Shown here piece after piece: positions 21,441 to 31,020 of a stretch of 64,000 nucleotides of DNA; the stretch's first letter is position 1; each line of letters opens with the position of its first letter. Made by a program: the position numbers and the translations under genes. Where the stretch lies: positions 236,031-300,030 of the forward strand of contig JAVSML010024246.1 in the NCBI GenBank assembly GCA_038503035.1, written 5' to 3'. A model generated the notes under the pieces. It ran no database searches, was not told where the DNA came from, and saw only the letters and a program-made list of their open reading frames with translations. This DNA is from Crocodylus rhombifer (lineage: Eukaryota > Chordata > Crocodylia > Crocodylidae).

Positions 21441-21926
21441 TCAAATATGTTTAGTTACATCCTGAATTACTTCTGAATTATCAGGAATATAAGTACAACA
21501 GTCCTTACCTATTAAAGCACAGACTCCTCCTTTGCTGGCTAGTCTATAATCTAATGCAAGTTGGTTTTGCAATGTCATTTGCCTTATTTCCTTCATTTCT
21601 GTATTTATTTTACCAAAACTATCAGCAGTAGCATTAGCAATCTTTTCCAGAGATGCTGCAACTTTCTTTATCTCGGACATAGCTAAGGCTGTGCCATAGC
21701 TGGGGAACATTATACCCCCAAACCTTTGATTTTCTATAATTTCGCGAACATTGTGAATTCTTCCTTTAGGTAAGTGAGATCTAATAGTAAAGGCAGGATA
21801 CGCTGCGGAGACATAGCACATTCCTCTCCAACCGGAGGGAAGATTTTTATAGGCCTTATCGTCACACACAAAATAGTGACCAGCTAGTGCAGTAAATCTA
21901 CCTGTATTACAGCGTGGGGACATCAT
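21441..21926 (-). pseudogene. env: env, end of SU and TM ectodomain
   Basis: Open frame of about 160 codons from the envelope. It includes heptad-like SEIKKVAASLEKIANATADS and then the immunosuppressive-domain region (LQNQLALDYRLASKGG). After that is the gammaretroviral-type CX6CC disulfide motif (CALIGKDCC). The CX6CC pairs with the CXXC in SU in this class of Env. A recognisable furin site is not evident in this stretch. Broken from SU on one side and from the anchor on the other, so it is not a functional gene as it stands. Confidence 0.88.
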
Positions 21927-22150
21927 CCATTGTGAATAATAGCCTGAAAATTGACCTGCAGGGGAGTAGTTAGATATCCAGGAACCATTAGAAAACGAAG
22001 CACCGTTTATCTTAAATTCTCCCTTGCACTTGCTGACTCCTACTACAACCTGAGATCCATTACAGGTCCAACAGAACTTTCCAGGGGTGGCATATGCTAA
22101 TCATACATAGACCGGTTGCAACTTACGTTCTGCCAAGTTTCATTTCCATG

Positions 22151-22640
22151 AAAATCTGAATAGTAAGGGGCTAACATCTGAGTTGCATTGAAAAATCTGA
22201 ATAGTAAGGGGCTAACATCTGAGTTGCATTCAAGGGTACCGGTATCATGGGTATCCCTCCGGTAGAATAGATAGGGACATGACTACATATCCAACAACGA
22301 GAGACACTTAAATCTATCGCAATTTGATTAACTAAAGAGAAGAACATATTTTCATGAAACAATCTTCTTTGTCAGTGTGGAAGTGTAGTTTGGTTTACAG
22401 AGTTTCTCATAACTGATGAGTCAAGTTCATATAAGATGACTCAAAAAGAAATACTGAGAACTACCCAAGTCACGACTAACCAACTCCATCTCGGGAACCA
22501 GGAACTAGGTAGAGGCCTTTTTCCTGTCCTGAAGGGAATAGTGATATTGTTGGGGCACATCCTCTTCGCTTTGTAGTGGCAAATCCTCTTCACCAGTAGG
22601 TGCTTGGCTCACTACTGGTCTTGCGCTCTCCTGCTGGCAG
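22151..22640 (-). pseudogene. env: env, SU remnant with CXXC and a 41-bp tandem duplication
   Basis: The frame at 22362-22171 contains CWIC, the CXXC motif of gamma-type SU subunits. A segment repeats with period 41 bp (22151-22189 and 22192-22230). Since 41 is not a multiple of three, the duplication shifts the frame. The space from the end of pol to the TM region is only about 0.7-0.8 kb, so SU looks shortened or unusually compact. The signal peptide and start are not identified. Confidence 0.75.
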
Positions 22641-22724
22641 ATGCTAGGCTCACTACCAGTTTGTGGAGGCTGATTACAAAACTGATATGGAGGAGACTCG
22701 GGGTCTAACGGGGCTGATGTTTTC

Positions 22725-23459
22725 TTACTGTGTGAAGCGTGAATCCATGTCTGGAGTCCTTGACACTTTATTGCAGTGTTGGTGGTCAGGAGTACTTGGA
22801 ATGGGTCTTTCCAGCGAGGTTCCAGCGATGACTTTTATATGGACCCAATCTCCAGGCAGGATAGAATGGCACAACTCATCTGGTTCTCTGGGGAGAGCTG
22901 CCTGTACGTGTGAATGAAAAGCCTTAACACACTTTATTAGTGCCTTACAATAGTCCAGAATGGTATCAACAAGTGAATGTATATCACAAAAGTGGGAGGC
23001 AACAGGTGGCGAGGTGGGGAGCCTCATGGGTCTTTCCATTAGAATTTCATGTGGGCTAAGCCCAGTCTTTCCGTTGGCAGTAGATCTCATACTCATAAGG
23101 GCTATGGGAAGTGCATCTGGCCATTTTAGGTGAGTCTCAGCACAAATTTTGGCCAGTTTATTTTTCAGAATGCCATTTTGGTGTTCTACTTGGCCCAAGG
23201 CCTGTGGATGGTATGGACAATGAAAGTTCTGTTGGTTCTGCAGGACTTTGCAGACTTCTTTCATTATCTGTCCAGTAAAATGAGTTCCTCTATCAGAGTT
23301 TAGGAATAAAGGAATACCAAACCTTGGAATAAAGTCTCTGAGCAACTTTTTGCTTACAGTGATGGTGTCAGCTTTTGCACATGGGTAGGCTTCTTCTACC
23401 CATCCAGAAAACATATGTACAATAACAAGAACATATTCATAAGAACAACATTTCTGCAT
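22725..23459 (-). pseudogene. pol: pol, integrase core and C-terminal domain
   Basis: Retroviral integrase. The core shows VLVIVHMFSGWVEE, where His replaces the first catalytic Asp of the D,D35E triad. It is followed by LNSDRGTHF with the second Asp and YHPQALGQVEHQNG with the Glu. The C-terminal GPY-type region is seen as PGDWVHIKVIAGTSLE. The frame is the same as the RNase H frame upstream but is separated by stops between 23622 and 23459. The loss of the first Asp alone would remove strand-transfer activity. Confidence 0.92.
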
Positions 23460-23621
23460 TTGAATAAAATCTAATTGTAAATTTACGAACGGTCCCCAAG
23501 GTGGGGATGTGCTGCCTTCTTTGTTTTTACAGGCTTTCCCACATTATGGGCTTGGCAAATAGGACGGGTGTGGCAGTACTGTTGAGCCACAGATGGAAAA
23601 GTTGGAGCAAACCAATCAGGC

Positions 23622-24914
23622 TTAACAGCTTGTATCATTTCCCCCTTTGCTCACATGTGCGATGCCATGGTGTATGCGAGCAAGCTGAGGAAGAAGGACC
23701 AATGAAGCATCCAGGAGGCCGTCCAGGGAGCGCCACAAATGGTCAGGGTGTAACAAACACCTAGCCAGTCTCCATGTATGTTTCTCTGGTTCTGGAGCCT
23801 GATCTTGGAGGACGGCAACGTCGTGAAGACGTCCCAATGGAGACTGGTCAGTTGGAATAGACAGAAACACAGGCATAGCCTGAGGAGTGGAAATAGCTGC
23901 AGGCTTGGCAGCGGAATCTGCCAGAGCATTCCCATGTGTGACATCATCATAAGGTTTCTGGTGAGCTTGACATTTAATAATAGCAACAGCAGAAGGTAAT
24001 TGTAAAGTATTTAACAAGGCATTTACATATGGACCATTACTAATCTTGGCATCTCCTGAAGTGAGGAAGCCTCTTTGTTTCCAGAGTTGACCATAATCAT
24101 GTACAATGCCAAAAGCATAGCGAGAATCAGTATAAATATTAACAGAGGCACCAGAGGCTAGGGTGCGAGCCCTGGTGAGGGCCATAAGCTTGGCAACTTG
24201 AGCTGAATGCACATTAGGTAAGTGATGGCTTTCTGTAACATCATATTGGGAACATACTGCATATCCTGCAACAAGGGAACCTTTTGAGTTTCTTTGACAA
24301 GATCCATCAACATAGAATACTAGATCTGGGTTTTGCAAGGGGTTGTCCTTTAGATCAGTGCGGGGCATTGTTGGGTGAGCAGTAACAAAAATGCAGTCAT
24401 GGGGTTCACCATCTGAAGGGGTAGGTAACAGAGAAGCAGGGTTTAAAACAGGGTACCTAGTTAGGGTGACATTTTCAGCAGAGAGAAGCAAGATTTCATA
24501 CTTAGTTAATCTAGCATTTGAAAGGTGTTGGGTTTTTGTTTTTAGCAAAAGGGCTGCTACAGCATGTAGGACAGCAATAGTAAGGGGAGAACCTAATACA
24601 AGGGTAGAGGAACGTTCAACAGTGACAGCAGCTGCAGCTACACTATGGAGACATGGAGGAAGTCCAGCTGCAACAGGGTCAAGAGCAGAACTATAATAAG
24701 CAATGGGACGGTGCTCATCTCCATGTGTCTGAGTGAGTACTGCAAGTGCAAATCCGTCCTTTTCATGACAAAAGAGAATAAAAGATTTAGTATAATCGGG
24801 AAGGCCTAAGGCAGGAATGTGCGACAGAGCTTGTTTAATAGAGACAAAAGCAGCTTCGACCTCTGAAGTGCAGGGTAAAAGCTCAGGGGTATTGACAAGA
24901 GTCAGATTTTGCAA
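23622..24914 (-). pseudogene. pol: pol, RT connection, RNase H and integrase N-terminus
   Basis: Long 430-codon frame. The early part is the RT connection region (HRPIAYYSSALDPVAAGLP). RNase H follows with YVDGSCQ (Asp) and IYTDSRYAFGIVHDYGQLW (Asp). GNALADSAAK carries the last Asp. The position expected to be the catalytic Glu reads VAKLMALTRA, with Lys instead. Near the end HHGIAHVSKGG is the His pair of the integrase zinc domain. The frame stops at 23622 before the Cys pair. It is one of the longest intact frames in the provirus. Confidence 0.92.
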
Positions 24915-25884
24915 CGGCTTGACTATAGAGGCATAGTCGAGTATCCACTGGTGGCAGTAGCCAGCCAGGCATTTGGGACATAGTAGTTGGTCTAGGGATT
25001 TTAAGAATAGCTTCTATTCTGGAAGAGGAAAGCAGTAGTTTTCTAGCAGAAATATCATGACCTAAATAGTGGACATGAGGGAGACAAAGTTGTAGCTTTT
25101 CTTCAGATGCCTTATGGCCTTTTAGGGCAAAAGAGGTGAGGAGAGTTAAAGAATCAGTTTTACAGGCTTCAAGGGAGGTAAATGGCAAGAGCAAATCTTC
25201 AACATATTGCACAAGCACAGAATTTTCTTTAAATATTATGTCATCTAGATCTTTCTTCAGAATTTGAGAAAAAAGAGAAGGGGAGTCAGTATAGCCCTGG
25301 GGCAATCGCATCCAGGTATACTGAAGTCTTTGATAGGTAAATACAAAGAGAAACCAGCTATCAGGGTATATAGGAATAGAGAAAAATACAGAACACAAGT
25401 CAACAACAGTAAAATAACAAGCTTTAGGAGGAATACAGGACAAGATAGTAGCTGGATTTGGTGCAACAGGAAAAGTAGGTAAAACTGAAGAATTTACCAC
25501 ATGGAGGTCTTGTACAAAGCGATAGGTATTCTTTCCAGGGTTTTTTTTTGCAGGAAGAATAGCCATATTACAAGGGCTCTTAGTCGGGACAATGATACCT
25601 TGCTTTAAAAGGACAGTTATAACAGGGCGTATCCCTTCTTCGGCTTCTGGGCATAAAGGGTATTGAGCAACTTTGGGTAAAGGCTTAGCTGGGTTTAATC
25701 TAATTTTTACTGGCTGGGCAGTATGGATTTGTCTTACTTCATTAGCATGCTGGGACCAGAGAAACAGAAGGACAGCTTCTATGATTTCTTCTTGCAACAC
25801 AGAAAGATCAGGGAACTCAGGCTCAGGAGGTGAGCTAGCTAAGGCGGCAAGTACAGTCATTTCGTTAGCACAGGGGACATCCAA
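24883..25884 (-). pseudogene. pol: pol, reverse transcriptase
   Basis: RT fingers and palm. It opens VKIRLNPAKPLPKVAQYPL and continues with NPGKNTYRFVQDLHVVN. Motif A is VVDLCSVFFSIPI, with its Asp present. Motif B is LPQGYTDSPSLFSQIL. The catalytic box is YVED rather than YVDD, so one of the two catalytic Asp residues is Glu. The thumb-like region HVHYLGHDIS follows. A frame change near 24,900 joins it to the RNase H frame. The gamma-type order and the LPQG(Y/F)xxSP motif support class I ERV placement. Confidence 0.92.
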
Positions 25885-26057
25885 ATAAACACCATTAGGA
25901 GAGCAATAGATAGTGCAGCTGAGACTATTTGATTTGAAATTCCTACAGCATTTACAACAGCAGAGGAGAGGGGAGTTGTGGAAAATTCTTCAGCTCTAAG
26001 AGTAGAACGGCTTGCACAGGTGTCTACTAAACATTTTGTACAGATGCAATTTATCAC
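25857..26057 (-). pseudogene. pro: pro, protease fragment
   Basis: A short frame with LVDTCASRSTL. The aspartic protease active-site motif is normally D(T/S)GA. Here the Gly is Cys (DTCA), and no flap region can be followed, so it is a broken protease. It lies between the gag zinc knuckle and RT as expected. It is in a different frame from RT. Confidence 0.65.
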
Positions 26058-26132
26058 ACAGGAAACGAAGGGATCATCCTAATTAAGTGAGAGAAGCGGG
26101 GCTGTGATGATGTTACTATTCCTTGGGCTGGC

Positions 26133-26342
26133 CTAACAGGAGGCTCCCTGATTCGGGACAGAGAGTTGAGTGAGAAGAAGTGGTGGCAGGTTAAACGTCA
26201 TCTCCAGCTGGCCAGGCCAGTGAGGACATTGAGCCTTCCAGTGTCCTGGTTGGCCACAATAATGACAACTGTCATTATTTTGGGACTGAAATCCTCCTCG
26301 TCCCATCCCATGACCGCGTCCCCTGCTCTGAACTGTCCTCAA
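26133..26342 (-). pseudogene. gag: gag, nucleocapsid zinc knuckle
   Basis: An Arg/Gly-rich lead (RGRGHGMGRGG) is followed by one CCHC knuckle, CHYCGQPGHWKAQC, which binds genomic RNA. A single knuckle is typical of gammaretroviruses. It is in a different frame from capsid. Confidence 0.9.
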
Positions 26343-27027
26343 TGGAAACCTCGGCTTCCGCCCTGCCTAAAGTCTGTAATTGTAATGACATTAGCTTAGT
26401 TTCCATGGATTCCTTTTTCTTTTTCTGGCAGGTTGTACAATGATTTGCAATGGTGACTAGTTCTGCAAGTGGCTTAGTCTGCCAACCTACAGCAATTGTG
26501 CACAACTGTTCCTAGACTTTAGAAAGAAGTCCGTGGACAAAAGCGGAAGCAACTGCTTCAGGGGCAGTTTCAGCTGCATTTTCAATACCAGAATGTCTTT
26601 CAAATACTAGTTTCAAGCGATCCATGTAGTCTGCTGGGGATTCTCCTTTATTTTGTTTACAGTTGTATATTTTGGCCCAGGCAGTTTTCCTGGGGAAAAT
26701 TTTAAGCACAGCCTCAAGGAGGCATCCTTGGGCATCTGCTAAGTGATCTCCTATTCCAGGGTCGTGAGTAGGCCAAATTGCCTGTAAGATGAGGCAGTTG
26801 CAGACCTCAGAGGGCAGAACACTTCTCATTAATTGGTTCAAATCTGCCCATGTTGGATCATAACAATGGATTATAGTTTCCAATTCATCTCTAAATTTCT
26901 GGGGTTCCTCCCTGAAGTTGGGAAATTGTTTAACAAGGTTTAGGAGATCTCCTGGAGTCCAGGAGGCATGGACTGTGATTGTAGTTTCCCTATTTGGACC
27001 TTGCCTTGAAAGTTGGTGTAAAGGCAT
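26343..27027 (-). pseudogene. gag: gag, capsid
   Basis: Capsid region with SWTPGDLLNLVKQFPNF at the N-terminal domain and a major-homology-like stretch NKGESPADYMDRLKLVFE. An in-frame stop lies at about 26512, and the same frame continues past it to about 26343 before a shift to the nucleocapsid frame. Length and spacing fit gammaretroviral CA. Confidence 0.85.
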
Positions 27028-27742
27028 AAGCTGAGCCTTTTTTAGATTTTAAAGAAGGGACCGGACTGTACTGGGTACCAGACCTTAAACAAGAGGAGGG
27101 GGTCGAGATTTCAGGAGACAGACGCCTTGCCTCCAGTGGACATGGGCATGTTCCTGGGGCAGGTAATGGTTGTTGAGTGATAGTTTCCTGGTGAGGTGAG
27201 CTAATCCTGCTGGAAGAGTCTATTTGGTTACTGTGGACTTCTTTGGGTTCAGATTGTGCCTGGGACTGATATGGGGGTAGCACATTAAGAAAATCAATTA
27301 TATCTTCTGCAGATTCATTTTCAGTTATTTGTGGATAAAGTTGTTTTGGTGCTGATGGTACTGTTGATGGGGGGCCCCCTTTTGGTGCACTTTTCTGTTT
27401 TAATTCCTTTTTTTGAGATTTCAGTTTCTCTTGGGAGTCCCTAAGACTCCGAACTTGAGATTCTTGACGTCTTTTGAAAGCTTCTTCATACCAATCAAAA
27501 AATGTGTCCCACTGAGTCTGTGGTATATTACTACCTCTTAACTCAAGGTCTCTGTGGCGATGAACAATTTTACTTAAATCAAATGTTCCCTCCAGGGGAA
27601 ACTGCTGTCTAAAATCATCTCTGGTATACCAATTCCATTTGTCTAGAAACTTACAACTTTTATGGCCATAGTGTGTGTACATGTACAATGCTGGAGTCCC
27701 TTTTGGCAGAGCTAGTATGTCTTTAGACTCTCTGCTCCCCAT
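26990..27742 (-). pseudogene. gag: gag, matrix and p12-like region
   Basis: Starts MGSRESKD, with Gly2 suited to N-myristoylation. The matrix helices follow (CKFLDKWNWYTRDDFRQQF). Next is a Lys/Glu-rich coil and a Pro-rich region carrying PSAP (late-domain type, recruits TSG101) and a neighbouring LYPQI (ALIX-like). It is open for 250 codons. A frame change at about 27,000-27,027 breaks the join to capsid. The ATG lies about 0.82 kb downstream of the primer site, leaving a leader of that length. Confidence 0.88.
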
Positions 27743-28562
27743 ATCTTTAAACTCAATTCACAGGGGTCTTTCATACAGGAATGGCTTATTCAGGGCATGA
27801 GATTTGCTAGCAGCACAGAGATGCTGTGGCTGATGTCCAAAGAGAAAACTTCACGGCAGTAATGGCACACAATGCAGTTACTCACGGTTAGACACTGCTC
27901 ATTTATGAGGGTGGGGAAAGGGTAAACCTGTCCACTGGGTCACGAGGTTCCAGTTGGGCCCCCTTGCATTCAAAACTGCCCTTCCAGACAGCCTTGGGGT
28001 GGCTGAACCTTAGTCTCAGACCTGGTCAGTGGCTCATATTTCTCAATTCATACTCTCAGTTCACACAAGGCAATTTCTGTGTTGAGGTATGAGGTTCAAG
28101 AGCATCTCTTTAGTCTCAGCCTTGGTCAGTGCTTATCGTGGAAAACACGGTCTTAGAATTTCCACCTTGCACCCTTGCTTTCGAAGAGCCCACAGAACAA
28201 ATCTGTTGTCTTTGGGGCGGCTGCACAGGGTTTCCACTCCTGGTCTCAGAAAGACCTCATAGTTCTTTACAGAACTTAACTCAATTCACAGGGGGAAATA
28301 CTTTCATTGACAACAGCAACACAGAGTCCTTAACCTTAACTCTTTCTTTCTACTCACAGTTACTAGTTACACAGTGGGTCTGACAGTTCTGGCAGAAAAA
28401 TTTTGGATAGGTTGAGCCTTAAGCAGTGAATCAGGAAGACACAGAGACAGCCTGTCACTGAAAAGCCCCAGTAGAGATCTCAAAAGGTCTCTTACATTGG
28501 TTTGGTGTCAGGGCTTCAGTGAAGAGACGTCTGTGTCCCAACTGATCGTTCCGGGTATCTCT
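27743..28562 (-). other. Proviral leader (packaging region)
   Basis: Untranslated leader between the primer site and gag, about 0.82 kb. Packaging signals would lie here but cannot be identified from primary sequence. No alternative gene is seen. Confidence 0.6.
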
Positions 28563-28580
28563 ATCTGAGTCATGGCACCA
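28563..28580 (-). other. Primer-binding site, tRNA-His type
   Basis: On the - strand, three bases after the 5' LTR: TGGTGCCATGACTCAGAT. This matches the known tRNA-His primer site used by HERV-H-like viruses (TGGTGCCGTGACTCGGAT) except at two positions. Both read CA where the consensus has CG, consistent with methyl-CpG decay. Confidence 0.85.
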
Positions 28581-28583
28581 AAT

Positions 28584-29004
28584 TGTGGAAGAAATCAAAC
28601 TTTGCGTTATGGTTGAATCAGAACTGACAGAGCCACCTTTTCTTTATTTAAGGCTGTACTGTGATCACAGGGAGAATTCCATACAGCAAGGGGAATCATC
28701 CACTTGTCTGTTTCAAAGGATTTCTTGAACTCTTTAAGTTTACAAGCATATTTATACTTAAGATGGAGAAAGAGAAAAAAATACAACCTTGGAGAAACAA
28801 AACAATAGTAAATCACACACAGACATACAGACAGTTTACTTAAAGAAAACATCCGTGCACAGGATAATATATCAAGACAAAACAAGGCATGCAGGATTCC
28901 TTATCTCAGAACATGTAACTGAAATAAGCAGTATCAGCACTTCTGGTCTCTTGTCTGTTTTCCTAGTCAAGCAGGCCAGAAGCCCGACCAAATCCATTAA
29001 CACA
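28584..29004 (-). repeat. 5' LTR of the provirus
   Basis: Direct-repeat partner of 20710-21120, starting TGTGTTAATGG and ending CTTCCACA on the - strand. AATAAA (- strand) at 28643-28648. Followed by the CCAG duplication at 29005-29008. Confidence 0.93.
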
Positions 29005-29999
29005 CCAGCCAGGGCAGTAAATGGGACTGTGGGGCAGGGGATGGGGTGCAGGATGGAGCCATGGGCAGCTTGTCCGGGGGTGTGGAGGGGGTGGCTTCTC
29101 ATCGCTGCATGCACACTCTGTCTTCCCAGTGTGGGGGGAGGCGGGGTTTGCACTGGGGCTGGGCTCAGGGCAGTCTCAGCTGTGTGGGGCAGGTGGCGGC
29201 GGTGCTGGAAGGGAAGGCTGCAGGGAATTTTTGGGTGGCCATAGCCCCCCCAAGCTCCTCTGAGCGCCACCCCTGCCTAGGGCACTCCGCTCTGCTGCCT
29301 TTCCCTCCGGAGCCCTGCACTGTGAGGCGGACAGGGGGTTCACAGCCGGCGCAGGGTCCCAAGGAAAAGGCAGTGAGTGGACTTACCCAAGCAATGGTTG
29401 TGCTTGGGGGGCTATGGCCACCCCAAAATTCCCAGTAGCCCCCTTGTAGCCACCCCTCCCAGTGCAGCCACCATCCACCCCATGCAGCTGAGCCTGCTCT
29501 GGCCCAGCTCCCTAGAAAGAGGCTGGCGCAGTCCCTGACCTGAGCCCACAGCAGGCAGCCTGCCTGTGTGCCGTGTGCAGATCTGGGGGGGGCACGTGCC
29601 CCCCATTCCTCCCTCAGGAGTACATGTAGCAGTGGGGGGGGAGCTGCCCACCCCTGTGTGCCCTCTGGACAAGCTGCCTGTGGCTTGGTCCTGCTCCCCG
29701 CCTTATGGTCCCATTCACCACCCTGGCTGGACAGTGCCTGCCTTAGCCTCTGCCCACTTACTCCCTTGTCCCACTTACTCCCTCACCGTGGGGGCCTCCA
29801 CGTCTCTTCACTGGACACTGCTCTCCAAGCAGCTGGGCTGCATTCCTGGCTGTGTGCATGTGTGAGGCTGCGTGCATACACTTAGCATTTATTGATGACA
29901 TTATCAGCTACATTGGCCAAAAAAGCCAATAGCCAATAATGTTAATTTTCCTTTTATCAATGCTGATTTGATATGTGACTAATATATTGGTGCACCTCT
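29005..29999. mobile_element. Right part of the older GC-rich element interrupted by the provirus
   Basis: GC-rich interior (29.0-29.87 kb) without recognisable coding. It ends in an AT-rich terminus (GCCAATAGCCAATAATGTT, then TATTGGTGCACCTCT at about 29985-29999) that mirrors the left end at 20487. Together the two parts make an element of about 1.2 kb that predates the provirus. Confidence 0.5.
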
Positions 30000-30100
30000 A
30001 TTTCTCAAGATTACAAACAGTTTTGTAGAGCCAGGGATAGAGTCTGTCTTGTGTTTTTAATCAGAAGATCATCCTTCTCTTGTTGACTGTGTGGATAAAT

Positions 30101-30122
30101 TTGATAGAGAGAGAGAGAGATT
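30101..30122. repeat. GA microsatellite
   Basis: Short (GA)n run, followed about 100 bp later by a pure T run at 30225-30241. Confidence 0.7.
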
Positions 30123-30527
30123 CATCTTTCTCTGGTACTTCAGAGCTTCATACATGGCTTTGCAAGTCTCTGTATCTAATGGTAGAAAAAAGAATTGTGC
30201 CAATCACAAGTGCTTGCTTGCTTGCTTTTTTTTTTTTTTTTGTATTTGAAAGAAAAGAGCAAATAGCTCAATATTGGAAATTCTCCCCATTTAGTTTTGC
30301 CAGAGGAGAAGAGAAAAGGTGTCATCAGAATTTCTCTTTTCCTTTCCAAAGGTCTTAATATGGATGTGGGAAAGAGCAAGAAAGATGTGTCTTAAATGTA
30401 ATCACAACCAACAAACATTTTATGATGCAATTAGGTGGTGTGTTTGTGAACCAGTACATGATTGGGTTGCTGTGATATGCAGTCATATATTCAAATGTTT
30501 ATGTTGTGATTAATTGTATATCTATAT

Positions 30528-31020
30528 TAGGGATGTAAATATTGTTGCTGGGGAAGGCTCGATCTGGCAGCGTGGCGGAGCTTTCCAGGTCTGGGGGTCA
30601 CCACAGCAGGAGGCACAGGGAGCCTGTCGCTCTTTGCCCTGCTGTAGTGGGAAGGCCCCAACAGCCCTGTGGGGACGGAGTGGGGCTGGCACCTCCCTTG
30701 TTTCCTTTCCATGGTAGCAGGGGATCTGGGCACAGGAGAGGTCTGTAGCCCCAGCCCTACCCATAGCCCCGGCCCTTGTCCCTGCCCATGGGCGCAAGGG
30801 GAGGCTGCAGCTCTGCAGTTGGGCAGTGCTTCCTAGTGGCTCATTTGCACTCATTCCCCTTTCACTGTGCTCACTCTGCCAGTAGCCTGGGGCCCGTGCA
30901 ATGCTGGGCGCACAGTGAACATATAAAGGGCCAGGGTCAGGGCTGTTCCTGCTGGAGGCTGCTAAATGGTAAGCGATAAACAGTATAAATATAATGGTCA
31001 TTTAACCACTTACATCCCTA
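30528..31020. mobile_element. DNA transposon with TAGGGATGTAA terminal inverted repeats
   Basis: A perfect 11-bp inverted repeat (TAGGGATGTAA at 30528-30538, TTACATCCCTA at 31010-31020) bounds 493 bp with a GC-rich interior and an AT-rich right edge. It is non-coding apart from chance frames. The style resembles other GC-rich elements in this intron. I cannot recognise a target duplication. Confidence 0.55.

Larger units (their letters stand above)
20710..29004 (-). mobile_element. Endogenous gammaretrovirus-like provirus, full length, inactivated
   Basis: An 8.3 kb provirus antisense to SMIM13. It has two LTRs of about 411 and 421 bp with TG...CA ends, a tRNA-His-type primer site, gag, pro, pol, env and a polypurine tract in standard order. 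The 4-bp host duplication CCAG (20706-20709 and 29005-29008) fits gammaretroviral-type integration. Every gene carries stops or frame changes, and several catalytic residues are replaced. By eye the two LTRs differ at roughly 30 positions over about 405 aligned bases, plus small indels, so the insertion is old. It lies inside an earlier GC-rich element. Confidence 0.93.

Noticed and set aside
21165..22640. Functional captured envelope (syncytin-like gene)
   Set aside because: Frame breaks, a frame-shifting 41-bp duplication and a reduced SU are present. No continuous envelope frame exists at this locus.
20710..29004. Provirus orthologous to the human syncytin-2 provirus
   Set aside because: LTR divergence of only about 7-8 percent is far too small for an insertion predating the mammal-sauropsid split. 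The shared location must be independent.
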